Position numbers and translations under genes: made by a program
In this document: piece after piece, positions 56,314 to 64,000 of the stretch
Layout of the letters: the number at the start of each line of letters is the position of its first letter
Numbering within the stretch: position 1 is the stretch's first letter
NCBI RefSeq assembly: GCF_003289945.1
Contig: NZ_QMBP01000018.1
Span: 62,001 to 126,000, forward strand
Reading direction: 5' to 3'
DNA: 64,000 bases
DNA from: Mesorhizobium hawassense
GTDB taxonomy: Bacteria; Pseudomonadota; Alphaproteobacteria; Rhizobiales; Rhizobiaceae
Notes under the pieces: model-generated
What the model saw: the letters and a program-made list of their open reading frames with translations, nothing else
The model's database searches: none
Told to the model about the DNA's origin: nothing

Positions 56314-57750
56314 ATGATGCCGCCTGAGAAAAAGGAAGTCCGTCCGTCAAGCCGGGGGGGACGCGCCCGCGCGCCTGCCTTCCTGAAAAACGAACGCGGC
56401 GTGAAGAACTGGAAGGAAGCCAGCGCCTGGCTCGAATGGCGCGGCATCGAGGACATCGAGTGCATCACGCCAGACCAGGCCGGCGTCGCTCGCGGCAAGA
56501 TGATGCCGTCGAAGAAATTCACCTCCAACACCTCGCTGGCGCTGCCTTCGGCCGTGTTCATGACGACGATCTCCGGCGGCTATCCCGAGGATGGCAACGG
56601 CTTCCATTATCCGGAAGATGACGGCGACCTGAAGCTGCTGCCCGATCTTTCGACGCTAACCGTGGTGCCCTGGGAGGAAGACCCGACGGCGGCGGTGATC
56701 TGCGATCTCGTCCACCAGGACGGCCGCTCGGTGGAGTTCACGCCGCGCAACGTCTTGAAGCGCGTGCTCGCGGCCTATGACGAGCGCGGGCTCAAACCGG
56801 TCGTGGCGCCCGAGATCGAATTCTATCTGGTGCGCAAGAACCCCGATCCGGACTATCCGCTGACGCCGCCCGTCGGGCGCTCGGGCCGGCCGATCGGCGG
56901 CGGCGCCGGCTATTCCATCGCCGGCGTCAATGAATTCGACGAGCTGATCGACGACATCTACCATTTCTCGGAACGGCAGGGCCTGGAGATCGACACGCTG
57001 ATCCACGAAGAGGGCGCCGGCCAGCTCGAGATCAACTTGCGCCACGGCAACCCAATCGAGCTCGCCGACCAGGTCTTCATGTTCAAGCGCACCATCCGCG
57101 AGGCGGCGCTGAAGCACGAAATCTACGCCACCTTCATGGCCAAGCCGATCCAGGGGCAGCCGGGCTCGGCCATGCACATCCACCAGTCGGTGATCGACAA
57201 AAAGACCGGCCGCAACATTTTTTCGGCCGAGGACGGCTCCGAGACCGACGCGTTCTTCCACTTCATCGGCGGCATGCAGAAGCACGTGCCGAACGCGCTC
57301 GTGATGTTCGCGCCTTACGTCAATTCCTACCGCCGGCTGACGCAGCAAGCGTCGGCCCCGGTCAACAACAAATGGGGCTACGACAACCGCACCACCGCCT
57401 TCCGCGTGCCGCGCTCCGATCCCGCGGCGCGGCGCGTCGAAAACCGCATCCCGTCGTCGGACGCCAACCCCTATCTGGCGTTGGCCGCGTCGCTTGCCTG
57501 CGGGCTGGTCGGCATGAACAACAAGATCAAAGCGGAACCGCCGGTGCTGACGACCGCCAACGCGGATGAAATCGACCTGCCGCGGGGTCTTCTGGAGGCC
57601 GTCGGCCTGTTCGAGGACGACAAGGAGCTTGGCGCCATCCTCGGCAAATCCTTCGCCGCCACCTATACCGCGATCAAGCGCGCCGAGTTCGAGACTTTCA
57701 TGGAAGTGATCAGCCCGTGGGAGCGGGAGTATCTGCTGCTCAACGTCTGA
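56314..57750 (+). CDS. puuA: glutamine synthetase family, gamma-glutamylputrescine synthetase-like
   Basis: A 478-residue type I glutamine synthetase fold: the ATP/Glu ligands VVAPEIEFYLV and EEGAGQLEINLRHGNP, MAKPIQGQPGSAMHIHQS (metal and ATP binding) and NRTTAFRVPRSDPAARRVENRIPSSDANPYLA are visible. The Tyr adenylation site of GlnA is absent. It is directly followed (6 bases) by a PuuB-like oxidase, and potFGHI is 8 kb upstream. The most likely role is ATP-dependent gamma-glutamylation of putrescine, first step of its degradation. Glutamylation of another amine is possible, as rhizobia have several paralogues. Confidence 0.85.
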   Translation: MMPPEKKEVRPSSRGGRARAPAFLKNERGVKNWKEASAWLEWRGIEDIECITPDQAGVARGKMMPSKKFTSNTSLALPSAVFMTTISGGYPEDGNGFHYPEDDGDLKLLPDLSTLTVVPWEEDPTAAVICDLVHQDGRSVEFTPRNVLKRVLAAYDERGLKPVVAPEIEFYLVRKNPDPDYPLTPPVGRSGRPIGGGAGYSIAGVNEFDELIDDIYHFSERQGLEIDTLIHEEGAGQLEINLRHGNPIELADQVFMFKRTIREAALKHEIYATFMAKPIQGQPGSAMHIHQSVIDKKTGRNIFSAEDGSETDAFFHFIGGMQKHVPNALVMFAPYVNSYRRLTQQASAPVNNKWGYDNRTTAFRVPRSDPAARRVENRIPSSDANPYLALAASLACGLVGMNNKIKAEPPVLTTANADEIDLPRGLLEAVGLFEDDKELGAILGKSFAATYTAIKRAEFETFMEVISPWEREYLLLNV

Positions 57751-57756
57751 CCGGTC

Positions 57757-59043
57757 ATGAAGTATCAGTCTCCCATTTCGCCCGGCCGATCCTGGTACGA
57801 GGATACGGCCGGGCCTCGTCCCGAGTATCCGGTGCTCAATGGCGACCGCCAATGCGACGTCGTCATCGTCGGCGGCGGCTTCACCGGCTTGTCGGCGGCG
57901 GCGCACCTGGCCAAGGCCGGCGCGAATGTCGTGCTGATCGAGGCCCATCGCTTCGGCGACGGTGCGTCGGGGCGCAATGGCGGCCAGCTCGGCACCGGGC
58001 AGCGCGCCTGGGCCGAAGAACTGGAGGCGGACTACGGCCTTTCTCGTGCCAAGGCGCTGTTCGACATGGCGGAAGAGGCAAAGGCGCACCTGCTCGACTT
58101 CGCCGCCGCCAGCGCGATCGACATCGACTATATGCCGGGTCAGCTGTCGGTGGCGCACAAGCGGCGCTATGTCGACGACTACAAGCGCCATGCCGAGATC
58201 ATGGCGAGCCGCTTCGATTATCCGCATGTCAGCTTCATGGACGCGGCGGAAACGGCGGAGCGGCTGGGCTCGGCACGCTATTTCGGCGGCGCGCGCGACA
58301 CCGGCACCGGGCACATCCATCCGCTGAAGCTGGTGATCGGCACGGCGAAAGCCGCAGTTGCGACCGGCGCGCATCTCTTCGAGCACACGCCGGCCACCGG
58401 CATCATCTCCAGCGGCGGCAAGGTGAGGGTCACGACGCCGAGGGGCACGATCACCGCCGACAAATGCCTGATCGCGGTCAACGCCTATGGCGGCAATCTC
58501 GAACCGGTGAGCGCCGCGCACATCATGCCGATCGGCTCGTTCATCGGCGCGACCGTGCCGCTGGGTTCGGACTCGAAAGTTCTGCCGGGCGGCGAGTCGG
58601 TCGACGACTCCCGCTTCGTGGTGCGCTATTTCCGCAAGTCGAAGGACGGCCGGCTCCTGTTCGGCGGGCGCGAGGTCTATGCCGTCAACGATCCGAAGGA
58701 CATCCATATCCACATCCGCAGGCAGATCGCCGAGCTCTACCCGGCGCTGAAGGATGTCGAGATCACGCATGGCTGGGGCGGCTATGTCGGCATCACGGTG
58801 CCGAGAAAACCGTTCGTACGCGAAGTGATGCCAAGGGTGATTTCGATCGGCGGCTATTCCGGCCATGGCGTCATGTTGTCGAACTTCTTCGGCAAGCTCT
58901 ATGCCGAGACCGTCGCCGGCAATCGCGACCGCCTGAAGCTGATCGAGGACCTGAAGATCCCGGCCTTCCCGGGGGGGCGTCGTTTCCGCGCGCCGCTGCT
59001 GTTTCTGGCGCTCAGCTGGTTCGCCTTGCGCGACCGAATTTGA
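57757..59043 (+). CDS. puuB: FAD-dependent gamma-glutamylputrescine oxidase-like protein
   Basis: A 428-residue DadA-type flavoprotein. Features: the dinucleotide fold CDVVIVGGGFTGLSAAAHLA (about 33-52), GRNGGQLGTGQRAW, and the C-terminal GWGGYVGITVPRKPFVR and ISIGGYSGHGVMLSNFFGKL. PuuB oxidises gamma-glutamylputrescine to the aldehyde with H2O2 formation. It follows the puuA-like gene by six bases and therefore shares its transcript. The remaining Puu enzymes (aldehyde dehydrogenase, PuuD hydrolase) are not in the window. Confidence 0.88.
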   Translation: MKYQSPISPGRSWYEDTAGPRPEYPVLNGDRQCDVVIVGGGFTGLSAAAHLAKAGANVVLIEAHRFGDGASGRNGGQLGTGQRAWAEELEADYGLSRAKALFDMAEEAKAHLLDFAAASAIDIDYMPGQLSVAHKRRYVDDYKRHAEIMASRFDYPHVSFMDAAETAERLGSARYFGGARDTGTGHIHPLKLVIGTAKAAVATGAHLFEHTPATGIISSGGKVRVTTPRGTITADKCLIAVNAYGGNLEPVSAAHIMPIGSFIGATVPLGSDSKVLPGGESVDDSRFVVRYFRKSKDGRLLFGGREVYAVNDPKDIHIHIRRQIAELYPALKDVEITHGWGGYVGITVPRKPFVREVMPRVISIGGYSGHGVMLSNFFGKLYAETVAGNRDRLKLIEDLKIPAFPGGRRFRAPLLFLALSWFALRDRI

Positions 59044-59301
59044 AACCGGCCGCCCGGCCGAAGCCACCGAATCGGCTTGGGTGGCTTCCACCCTGGAGGT
59101 TGTGCAAGCGTTAACGAACTGGCAGAATTTCGCAAATTGGCTCACTCATGCCATAATCTGCGGCGAAAGATGCCAATTCTGGGCGATAATCCGGGGATTT
59201 CGCGGACCTGTCCGCAGTGATTTCGGGACCGATGCAGGTCAGAGCCAACCCTTGCGGCAATGATCGAAAGAACGTCGGCCCGCTTGTTGGAGGTGGTTTG
59301 A

Positions 59302-60198
59302 GTGAACGAGCCCTTCAGTTTCGGCATGCCGGAACGGCAGCGCTTTACAATGCAGTTCGGCTATAACGTACGGCCTTCCTTCTGGCAGAAGGTGCAGTCG
59401 AACGCGCATCTGGTCATTGCGGCAATCGGTACAGCCGCGCTGCTCGGCGTGGCCGCGGTGGCGCTGTGGCTATGCATTCCTGGCACTGGCCGGCAAGTGG
59501 CCGCGGCAAGCGCCGAGCAGACCGTTCCGACAATTCCGGTGAAGACCACGAAGATCGCTCCTGCCGCGGCGGTTACCGTGGCGGCAGCGGTACCGCAGGC
59601 TGCGCGCAAAGCTGATGCGGTTACGCCGGCGACGGCAGCCCGCGAAGCCAGCATTCCGGCGCTGTCGTCGAACAGCCCGCGCTGGACGGCCTCCGACGCC
59701 CAGACGCCGCCGGCCCAGGCCAAGGATCAGCCCGCTCCATCCAAGCAGGCCGCCAACACCAGCGCCGCGCAATCAACCGACACGGCCTTCGCCGAGCCCG
59801 CTGCCGAAAACGACGCCTCGAACGCATTGTCCAAGGTCGTCGTGCCTGTCCCCGCAAGTGAGCCGCCGACGACTGCCAAGAACGCGGACGACAAGATGGA
59901 TGGCGCCCAGACCGCCGCCATTCCCGAGGCCAAACCGCAGGTTCCCGATCCGCAGCCGGGAGCAACGGACAGCGCGGCCCAGGCCAAGCCAAAACCTCAG
60001 AAAGTCAGCGCGGCCGCCAATGGACGCATCCTGAGGGCCGTCACCATGCGCACGGGACCGAAGAAAGGCGCCGCCGCAATCGTCACGGTGCCGGCCAAGG
60101 CGTCAGTGCAGGTGATGGGTTGCAAGCAATGGTGCGAGATCGTCTACAACGGCAAGCACGGCTGGGTTTACAAGAGCTATGTCAAGCCCGGCGCATAA
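59302..60198 (+). CDS. membrane-anchored protein with C-terminal bacterial SH3 domain
   Basis: A 298-residue protein with a short cytoplasmic N-terminus, one membrane helix (LVIAAIGTAALLGVAAVALWLCI, about 36-58), a long Ala/Pro/Thr-rich periplasmic linker (about 60-230) and an SH3_3-type domain at the C-terminus (about 235-298: RAVTMRTGPKKGAAAIVTVPAKASVQVMGCKQWCEIVYNGKHGWVYKSY). Such domains bind peptidoglycan or proteins at the cell wall. The GTG at 59302 follows GGAGGTGG; later ATG codons (59326, 59350) are less well placed. Its last 17 bases overlap the Mur ligase homologue on the other strand. Confidence 0.85.
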   Translation: MNEPFSFGMPERQRFTMQFGYNVRPSFWQKVQSNAHLVIAAIGTAALLGVAAVALWLCIPGTGRQVAAASAEQTVPTIPVKTTKIAPAAAVTVAAAVPQAARKADAVTPATAAREASIPALSSNSPRWTASDAQTPPAQAKDQPAPSKQAANTSAAQSTDTAFAEPAAENDASNALSKVVVPVPASEPPTTAKNADDKMDGAQTAAIPEAKPQVPDPQPGATDSAAQAKPKPQKVSAAANGRILRAVTMRTGPKKGAAAIVTVPAKASVQVMGCKQWCEIVYNGKHGWVYKSYVKPGA

Positions 60199-61501
60199 GA
60201 CTTAAGCCGCCAAGCAGCCATCCGAAGCGGCGTCTTCTGCGCTCAAGCCTGCGATTTGCGAGGAAGGACTTGTGTTCCTCGAACGGCACCTCGTAGAGGC
60301 CGCAGTCCTGGCAACCCTCTTTCTTGCCGCACGCCGGAATCCAGCATCTGACGTCGTGCGCCCAGGCCAGCGCGATCCTCTCCAGATGAAGATTGGACGA
60401 GCTCTTCAGCAGGATCAGTTCCCCGGGGACCGCCGTCTCTTTGATATGATCGGAAACTTCCTTCGGGGTACGAAGCTCCAGGAAACGGCCGCTGTCATGG
60501 TCGGCCTGGTTGGCACGTGAGCGATGGGCATTATCACCGGTGTAAATGACCTGGTCGGCGATATAGCGGGCAATTCCATACGCAGTACCGTATTTCCTCG
60601 ACGACCCGACATAGTCGGAAATTTGTCCGAGCACGATGCGCTTTCGGGCGGCGCTGGCCTTCCTCATCATGTCCATGGCGATGTCGATCGAATGCCACGG
60701 CGCCTTGGCCGTGTCGACGAGGAATTGCGGACCGCCATCGACCGTCTGCACCTTGCAGCGGTTCGGCAAGGGCTCGAATGACGCCAGCCTCGCCGCAACT
60801 TTCTCGGGCGGGACGCCTAGCTCCAGCGCCGTGGCGATGGCGGCGGCGGCCGGCAGCCAGAAGTGCTCGCCAGGGAACGGTGTTCGTATGTCCATGGCGC
60901 CACCATGCCAGCGAAGCGAAAATCCGAGCAGGTCCGGATAGGCGGCGTGGACGTCCGTTACGCGATAGTCGGCGGCCCCCGACTGGCCGAAAGTCGCAAC
61001 ACGGCCCCTTGCACCCGAAGCCATCTCGAGCACATGCGGGTCGTCGGCATTCAAGATTGCGAGCCCGCCCGGCGACAAGGCGTCAACCAGCGCTTTCTTT
61101 TCCCGCGCGACAGCCTCCAGAGTCCGGAATTGGGTGACATGCTCCAGTCGGATCATCGTCACGACCGCGACGTCCGGCTTCAGTATCTCCGCCATGCCTC
61201 GGATCGAGCCTGGCTCAAACGCGCCGGCTTCGAACACGACATAGTCGACCTTGCCCGCGCGTTTCATGCGCTTGTAGAGCGTGCGGACAAGCGCCTTGAG
61301 CGTGTTGGCCAGGACTTGAGTGTGAACCCTGCCCTGACCGGCCAGGATATGCCCAAGCAAGCTGGTTGCGGTCGATTTGCCGGAACTGCCGGTTATGCCG
61401 ATGAAGGTCGCCTTGCTTCGCGCACGCGCACGCTCTGCCCGGCAGCGGCGCAATCGCCAGCCCAGATCGTTGCGAATTTCGCGCAGACTGACCTCAACCA
61501 A
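60182..61501 (-). CDS. Mur-ligase-like protein with a C-terminal cysteine cluster
   Basis: A 439-residue protein of the Mur ligase superfamily, closest in shape to MurF. The P-loop GITGSSGKST (36-45), the Glu-rich segment YVVFEAGAFEPG, the middle-domain NADDP motif and the segment LPNRCKVQTVDGGPQFLVDTAKAPWHSIDIAMDMM with the carbamylated-lysine/His region are visible. The C-terminus is unusual: C386-x4-C391-x5-C397-x2-C400 (CWIPACGKKEGCQDC) followed by a basic tail. Mur ligases join an amino acid or peptide to a carboxylate with ATP. As it stands outside the division cluster, it may make a gamma-glutamyl chain or a modified cell-wall precursor; I cannot tell which. Confidence 0.8.
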   Translation of the reverse strand: MVEVSLREIRNDLGWRLRRCRAERARARSKATFIGITGSSGKSTATSLLGHILAGQGRVHTQVLANTLKALVRTLYKRMKRAGKVDYVVFEAGAFEPGSIRGMAEILKPDVAVVTMIRLEHVTQFRTLEAVAREKKALVDALSPGGLAILNADDPHVLEMASGARGRVATFGQSGAADYRVTDVHAAYPDLLGFSLRWHGGAMDIRTPFPGEHFWLPAAAAIATALELGVPPEKVAARLASFEPLPNRCKVQTVDGGPQFLVDTAKAPWHSIDIAMDMMRKASAARKRIVLGQISDYVGSSRKYGTAYGIARYIADQVIYTGDNAHRSRANQADHDSGRFLELRTPKEVSDHIKETAVPGELILLKSSSNLHLERIALAWAHDVRCWIPACGKKEGCQDCGLYEVPFEEHKSFLANRRLERRRRRFGWLLGGLSLMRRA

Positions 61502-61617
61502 CCGCCAGTTTCCCTTACCCCGATCCGTTATCCTTTCCGCGGACCTTCAAGTCAAACTGGGACTCGGCCTGATGGCGTCAACAGCCGCCGGCAACGCAAA
61601 GCCGCGACGCATGCGGC

Positions 61618-62364
61618 TCAGATACAGCGGCCGCCGTCGACCTCCAGCGCCACGCCGGTGATGAAGGCGGCTTCATCCGAGGCCAGCCACAGTGCCGCGT
61701 TGGCGATGTCGAGCGGTGTCGAGAGCCGGCCAAGCGGGATCGAGGCGCGGAATTTCTCGCGGATCTCCGGCGTGTCGGCGCCCATGAATTTCTCCAGCAT
61801 GCCGGTCTCGCCGGCGACCGGGCACAGGCAGTTGACGCGGATGCTCTTCGGCGCCAGTTCGACGGCCATCGACTTGGTGGCGGTGATCGCCCAGCCCTTG
61901 GAGGCATTGTACCAGGTCAGGCCCGGCCGCGGCCGAAGCCCGGCCGTCGAGGCCGTGGTCAGGATGACGCCGCCGCCCTGCCGGTCCATGATCGGCACGA
62001 CGGCGAGGGCGGCATGATAGACCGCCTTCATGTTGACGGCGGTGATCAGGTCGAAGGTTTCCTCGTCAACGCCGAGCATGTCGCCGTTGCGGTGGGTGAA
62101 GCCCGCATTGTTGACCATGATGTCGATGCGGCCGAACGCGCTCTTGGCGGCGTAGACCATCTCGTCGAATTCGGAACGCAGCGAAACGTCGGTCTGTGTC
62201 CAGATCGCATTGGCGCCGATCTCTTCGGCCACCCGCTCTGCGCCCTTGGCGTTGAGATCGGCGACGACCACGCGCGCGCCCTCTTCGGCAAAGCGCTTCG
62301 CCATGCCCTCGCCGAAGCCCGACGCGGCACCGGTGATGATGGCGACCTTTCCTTCCAGACGCAT
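61618..62364 (-). CDS. SDR-family oxidoreductase
   Basis: A 248-residue short-chain dehydrogenase. The cofactor site GAASGFGEGMA follows KVAIITG, NNAG is at about 86-89, and the catalytic set Ser in TTASTAG, Tyr-x3-Lys in YNASKG is intact. An acidic residue after beta2 (ADLN) suggests NAD(H). The substrate cannot be predicted; relatives include glucose and 3-oxoacyl reductases. I chose the ATG at 62364 (MRLEGKVA) with GGGAAAACC upstream; an ATG at 62379 is as possible. It is divergent from zwf. Confidence 0.92.
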   Translation of the reverse strand: MRLEGKVAIITGAASGFGEGMAKRFAEEGARVVVADLNAKGAERVAEEIGANAIWTQTDVSLRSEFDEMVYAAKSAFGRIDIMVNNAGFTHRNGDMLGVDEETFDLITAVNMKAVYHAALAVVPIMDRQGGGVILTTASTAGLRPRPGLTWYNASKGWAITATKSMAVELAPKSIRVNCLCPVAGETGMLEKFMGADTPEIREKFRASIPLGRLSTPLDIANAALWLASDEAAFITGVALEVDGGRCI

Positions 62365-62621
62365 GGTTTTCCCGCTCATTGGATTTCCGCAGCTATCTCC
62401 CTTAGCTTTCGTCACATTCGCGTTCTATGCTGCAGGCGCGAACGCTGCCGGAAGCGATGGCTTGCCGACGAGCCTGCCGGCGGCGCAGTGTCGGGAAACA
62501 TGTGGACCGATGCAAGTGCAAGCGATTGGTCCTCCCATGTGACACCATGGCACTGGAAAATTTAAATCGATTAGAATATACCAACCACGCTGCCGCCAAC
62601 CGGCATCAAATCGGACTGACC

Positions 62622-64000
62622 ATGACCAGCCAGATCATCCCTGTCGATCCCTTCGACTTCATCATCTTCGGCGGCACCGGCGACCTGTCGGAACGCAAGC
62701 TCCTGCCGTCGCTCTATCATCGCCAGCGCGGCCAGCAATTTTCCGAACCGACGCGCATCATCGGCACGTCGCGCGCGAAAATGACCGACGCCGAGTTTCA
62801 GGCCTTCGCCAAGAAGGCGATATCCGAGCATGTGAAGCCCGCCGACGTCGACGCCAAGGAGCTCGAGACCTTTCTGACGCGCCTCTCCTATGTCTCGGCC
62901 GACGCGACCACGGGCGCCGGCTTCGACAGACTCAAGAAGGCGATCGGCGACAGCGACCGCATCCGCGCCTTCTATCTCGCGGTGGCGCCGGCACTGTTCG
63001 GCGACATTTCGCACCAGCTCAAGGAACACAAGCTTATCACGCGGAACTCTCGCATCGTGCTGGAAAAGCCGATCGGCCGGGATCTCACCTCGGCGCGGGC
63101 GCTCAATGATGCCGTCGGCGACGATTTCCACGAAAGCCAGATCTTCCGCATCGACCACTATCTCGGCAAGGAGACGGTGCAGAACCTGATGGCGCTGCGC
63201 TTCGCCAACGCGCTCTATCAGCCGCTCTGGAACTCCGCGCATATCGACCATGTCCAGATCACGGTCGCCGAGACCGTGGGTCTCGAGGACCGCGTCACCT
63301 ATTACGACAAGGCCGGCGCGCTGCGCGACATGGTGCAGAATCACATGCTGCAGCTGCTTTGCCTGGTCGCCATGGAAACGCCATCGTCGATGGACGCCGA
63401 CGCCGTGCGCGACGAAAAGCTGAAGGTGCTCAGGGCGCTGAAGCGCATCAACGGCAATGAGGCGCCCAAGCACACGGTGCGCGGCCAGTATCGCGCCGGC
63501 GCCTCGGCGGGCGGCCCGGTCAAGGGCTATGTCGAGGAACTCGGCAAGGACAGTACCACCGAGACCTTCGTCGCCATCAGGGCCGAGATCGGCAATTGGC
63601 GCTGGGCCGGCGTTCCGTTCTATCTCAGGACCGGCAAAAGGCTGGCGAGTAGGGTTTCGGAGATCGTCATCGAGTTCAAGCCGATCCCCTTTTCGATCTT
63701 CGACGAAAGCGCCGGGCCGATCTTCGCCAATCAGCTGGTGATCCGGCTGCAGCCGGACGAAGGCGTCAAGCAGTACATCATGATCAAGGATCCGGGACCG
63801 GGCGGCATGCGGCTGCGCCAGATCTCGCTGGACATGAGCTTCGCGCAGTCGTTCCAGGGCCGGGCGCCGGACGCCTATGAGCGGCTGATCATGGATGTGG
63901 TGCGCGGCAATCAGACACTGTTCATGCGCCGCGACGAAGTCGAGGCGGCCTGGAAATGGATCGACCCGATCCAGAACGCCTGGGAAAGCGCCAAGCAGGA
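62622..64000 (+). CDS. zwf: glucose-6-phosphate 1-dehydrogenase (3' end outside the window)
   Basis: The gene is cut by the window end; 459 complete codons are visible of the usual 490. The nucleotide-binding start FIIFGGTGDLSERKLLPSLY and the active-site RIDHYLGKETVQNLMALRF (Asp-His catalytic pair) identify G6PD. It oxidises glucose-6-phosphate to 6-phosphogluconolactone, the entry to the Entner-Doudoroff route that rhizobia use for sugars. I took the ATG at 62622 (MTSQIIPVDPFDF) as the start because the family begins there; the same frame is open to an ATG at 62547 (25 codons more). In rhizobia zwf is normally followed by pgl and edd. Confidence 0.96.
   Translation, partial: MTSQIIPVDPFDFIIFGGTGDLSERKLLPSLYHRQRGQQFSEPTRIIGTSRAKMTDAEFQAFAKKAISEHVKPADVDAKELETFLTRLSYVSADATTGAGFDRLKKAIGDSDRIRAFYLAVAPALFGDISHQLKEHKLITRNSRIVLEKPIGRDLTSARALNDAVGDDFHESQIFRIDHYLGKETVQNLMALRFANALYQPLWNSAHIDHVQITVAETVGLEDRVTYYDKAGALRDMVQNHMLQLLCLVAMETPSSMDADAVRDEKLKVLRALKRINGNEAPKHTVRGQYRAGASAGGPVKGYVEELGKDSTTETFVAIRAEIGNWRWAGVPFYLRTGKRLASRVSEIVIEFKPIPFSIFDESAGPIFANQLVIRLQPDEGVKQYIMIKDPGPGGMRLRQISLDMSFAQSFQGRAPDAYERLIMDVVRGNQTLFMRRDEVEAAWKWIDPIQNAWESAKQ

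Noticed and set aside
56656..59145. 829-codon open frame on the minus strand opposite the puuA/puuB-like genes
   Set aside because: It is the antisense shadow of two well-supported genes. The translation is rich in Arg, His, Asp and Val with no family motif, as GC-rich antisense frames are.
62547..62621. In-frame ATG at 62547 as the zwf start
   Set aside because: It would add 25 residues (MALENLNRLEY...) not found at the start of other G6PD proteins. The ATG at 62622 gives the usual N-terminus.

Overview
The window looks like chromosomal DNA of an alphaproteobacterium of the order Rhizobiales, most likely Mesorhizobium or a close relative. The evidence is high GC content, a DUF768 protein (a family I know mainly from Mesorhizobium), a tRNA-His of the alphaproteobacterial type (A73, G1:U72, no encoded G-1), a short HisG paired with HisZ, an alpha-r14-type anti-Shine-Dalgarno sRNA, DUF1127 and phasin genes, and many mosaic palindromic repeats between genes. 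I saw no transposase, prophage, CRISPR array or plasmid functions. It reads as core chromosome with a mostly metabolic content.

Layout. 1-3.3 kb: the end of an unrecognised gene, a UbiA-type prenyltransferase, a family 2 glycosyltransferase and a methyltransferase. 3.4-7.2 kb: a poly-gamma-glutamate hydrolase-like protein, a Ca2+/H+ antiporter and an acyl-CoA synthetase. 7.3-10.8 kb: hisG-hisZ and hisS. 11-14.3 kb: a small membrane protein, tag, an L,D-transpeptidase, a strong terminator and a folD homologue lacking the usual catalytic lysine. 14.5-22.4 kb: a 2-hydroxyacid oxidation region (glcDEF, DUF3422, a FadR-family regulator, lldD) with a shared candidate operator. 22.5-28.8 kb: a metallophosphatase, a 46-residue membrane peptide, a glutamine amidotransferase, an unknown protein, rsmE, gshA and a DUF937 protein. 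29-35.6 kb: DUF1127 with structured 3' RNA, a LysR regulator, a CHASE4-GGDEF-EAL protein, xseA and a DmpA-type peptidase. 35.6-41.3 kb: DUF768, tRNA-His, a three-hairpin anti-SD sRNA, phasin and a very long PdhS/PleC-like kinase preceded by a perfect CtrA box. 41.7-45.8 kb: acetoacetyl-CoA synthetase and an AsmA-family protein. 45.8-50 kb: the putrescine transporter potFGHI. 50.3-55.4 kb: a DMT exporter, an XRE/ImmA-type regulator divergent from aceA, a small partner gene and a degenerate receiver. 55.4-64 kb: a HAD hydrolase, puuA- and puuB-like genes, an SH3 protein, a Mur-ligase homologue with a cysteine cluster, an SDR and the 5' part of zwf.

How it fits together. Two themes recur. One is use of C2-C4 organic acids and storage polymer: glycolate and lactate oxidation, isocitrate lyase, acetoacetyl-CoA synthetase and phasin. 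The other is putrescine uptake and gamma-glutamylation: potFGHI plus puuA/puuB.

The observations I rate highest are the sRNA downstream of phasin that shows the same 10-nt anti-SD loop three times; a comparable structured 3' end behind the DUF1127 gene; the FolD homologue with Lys to Gln and Asp to Glu at catalytic positions; the CtrA box before the PdhS-like kinase; the repeated operator-like site in front of glcD and the lldR-like gene; and the Mur-ligase homologue with a CX4CX5CX2C tail. I did not find a clear, entirely new multi-gene system.
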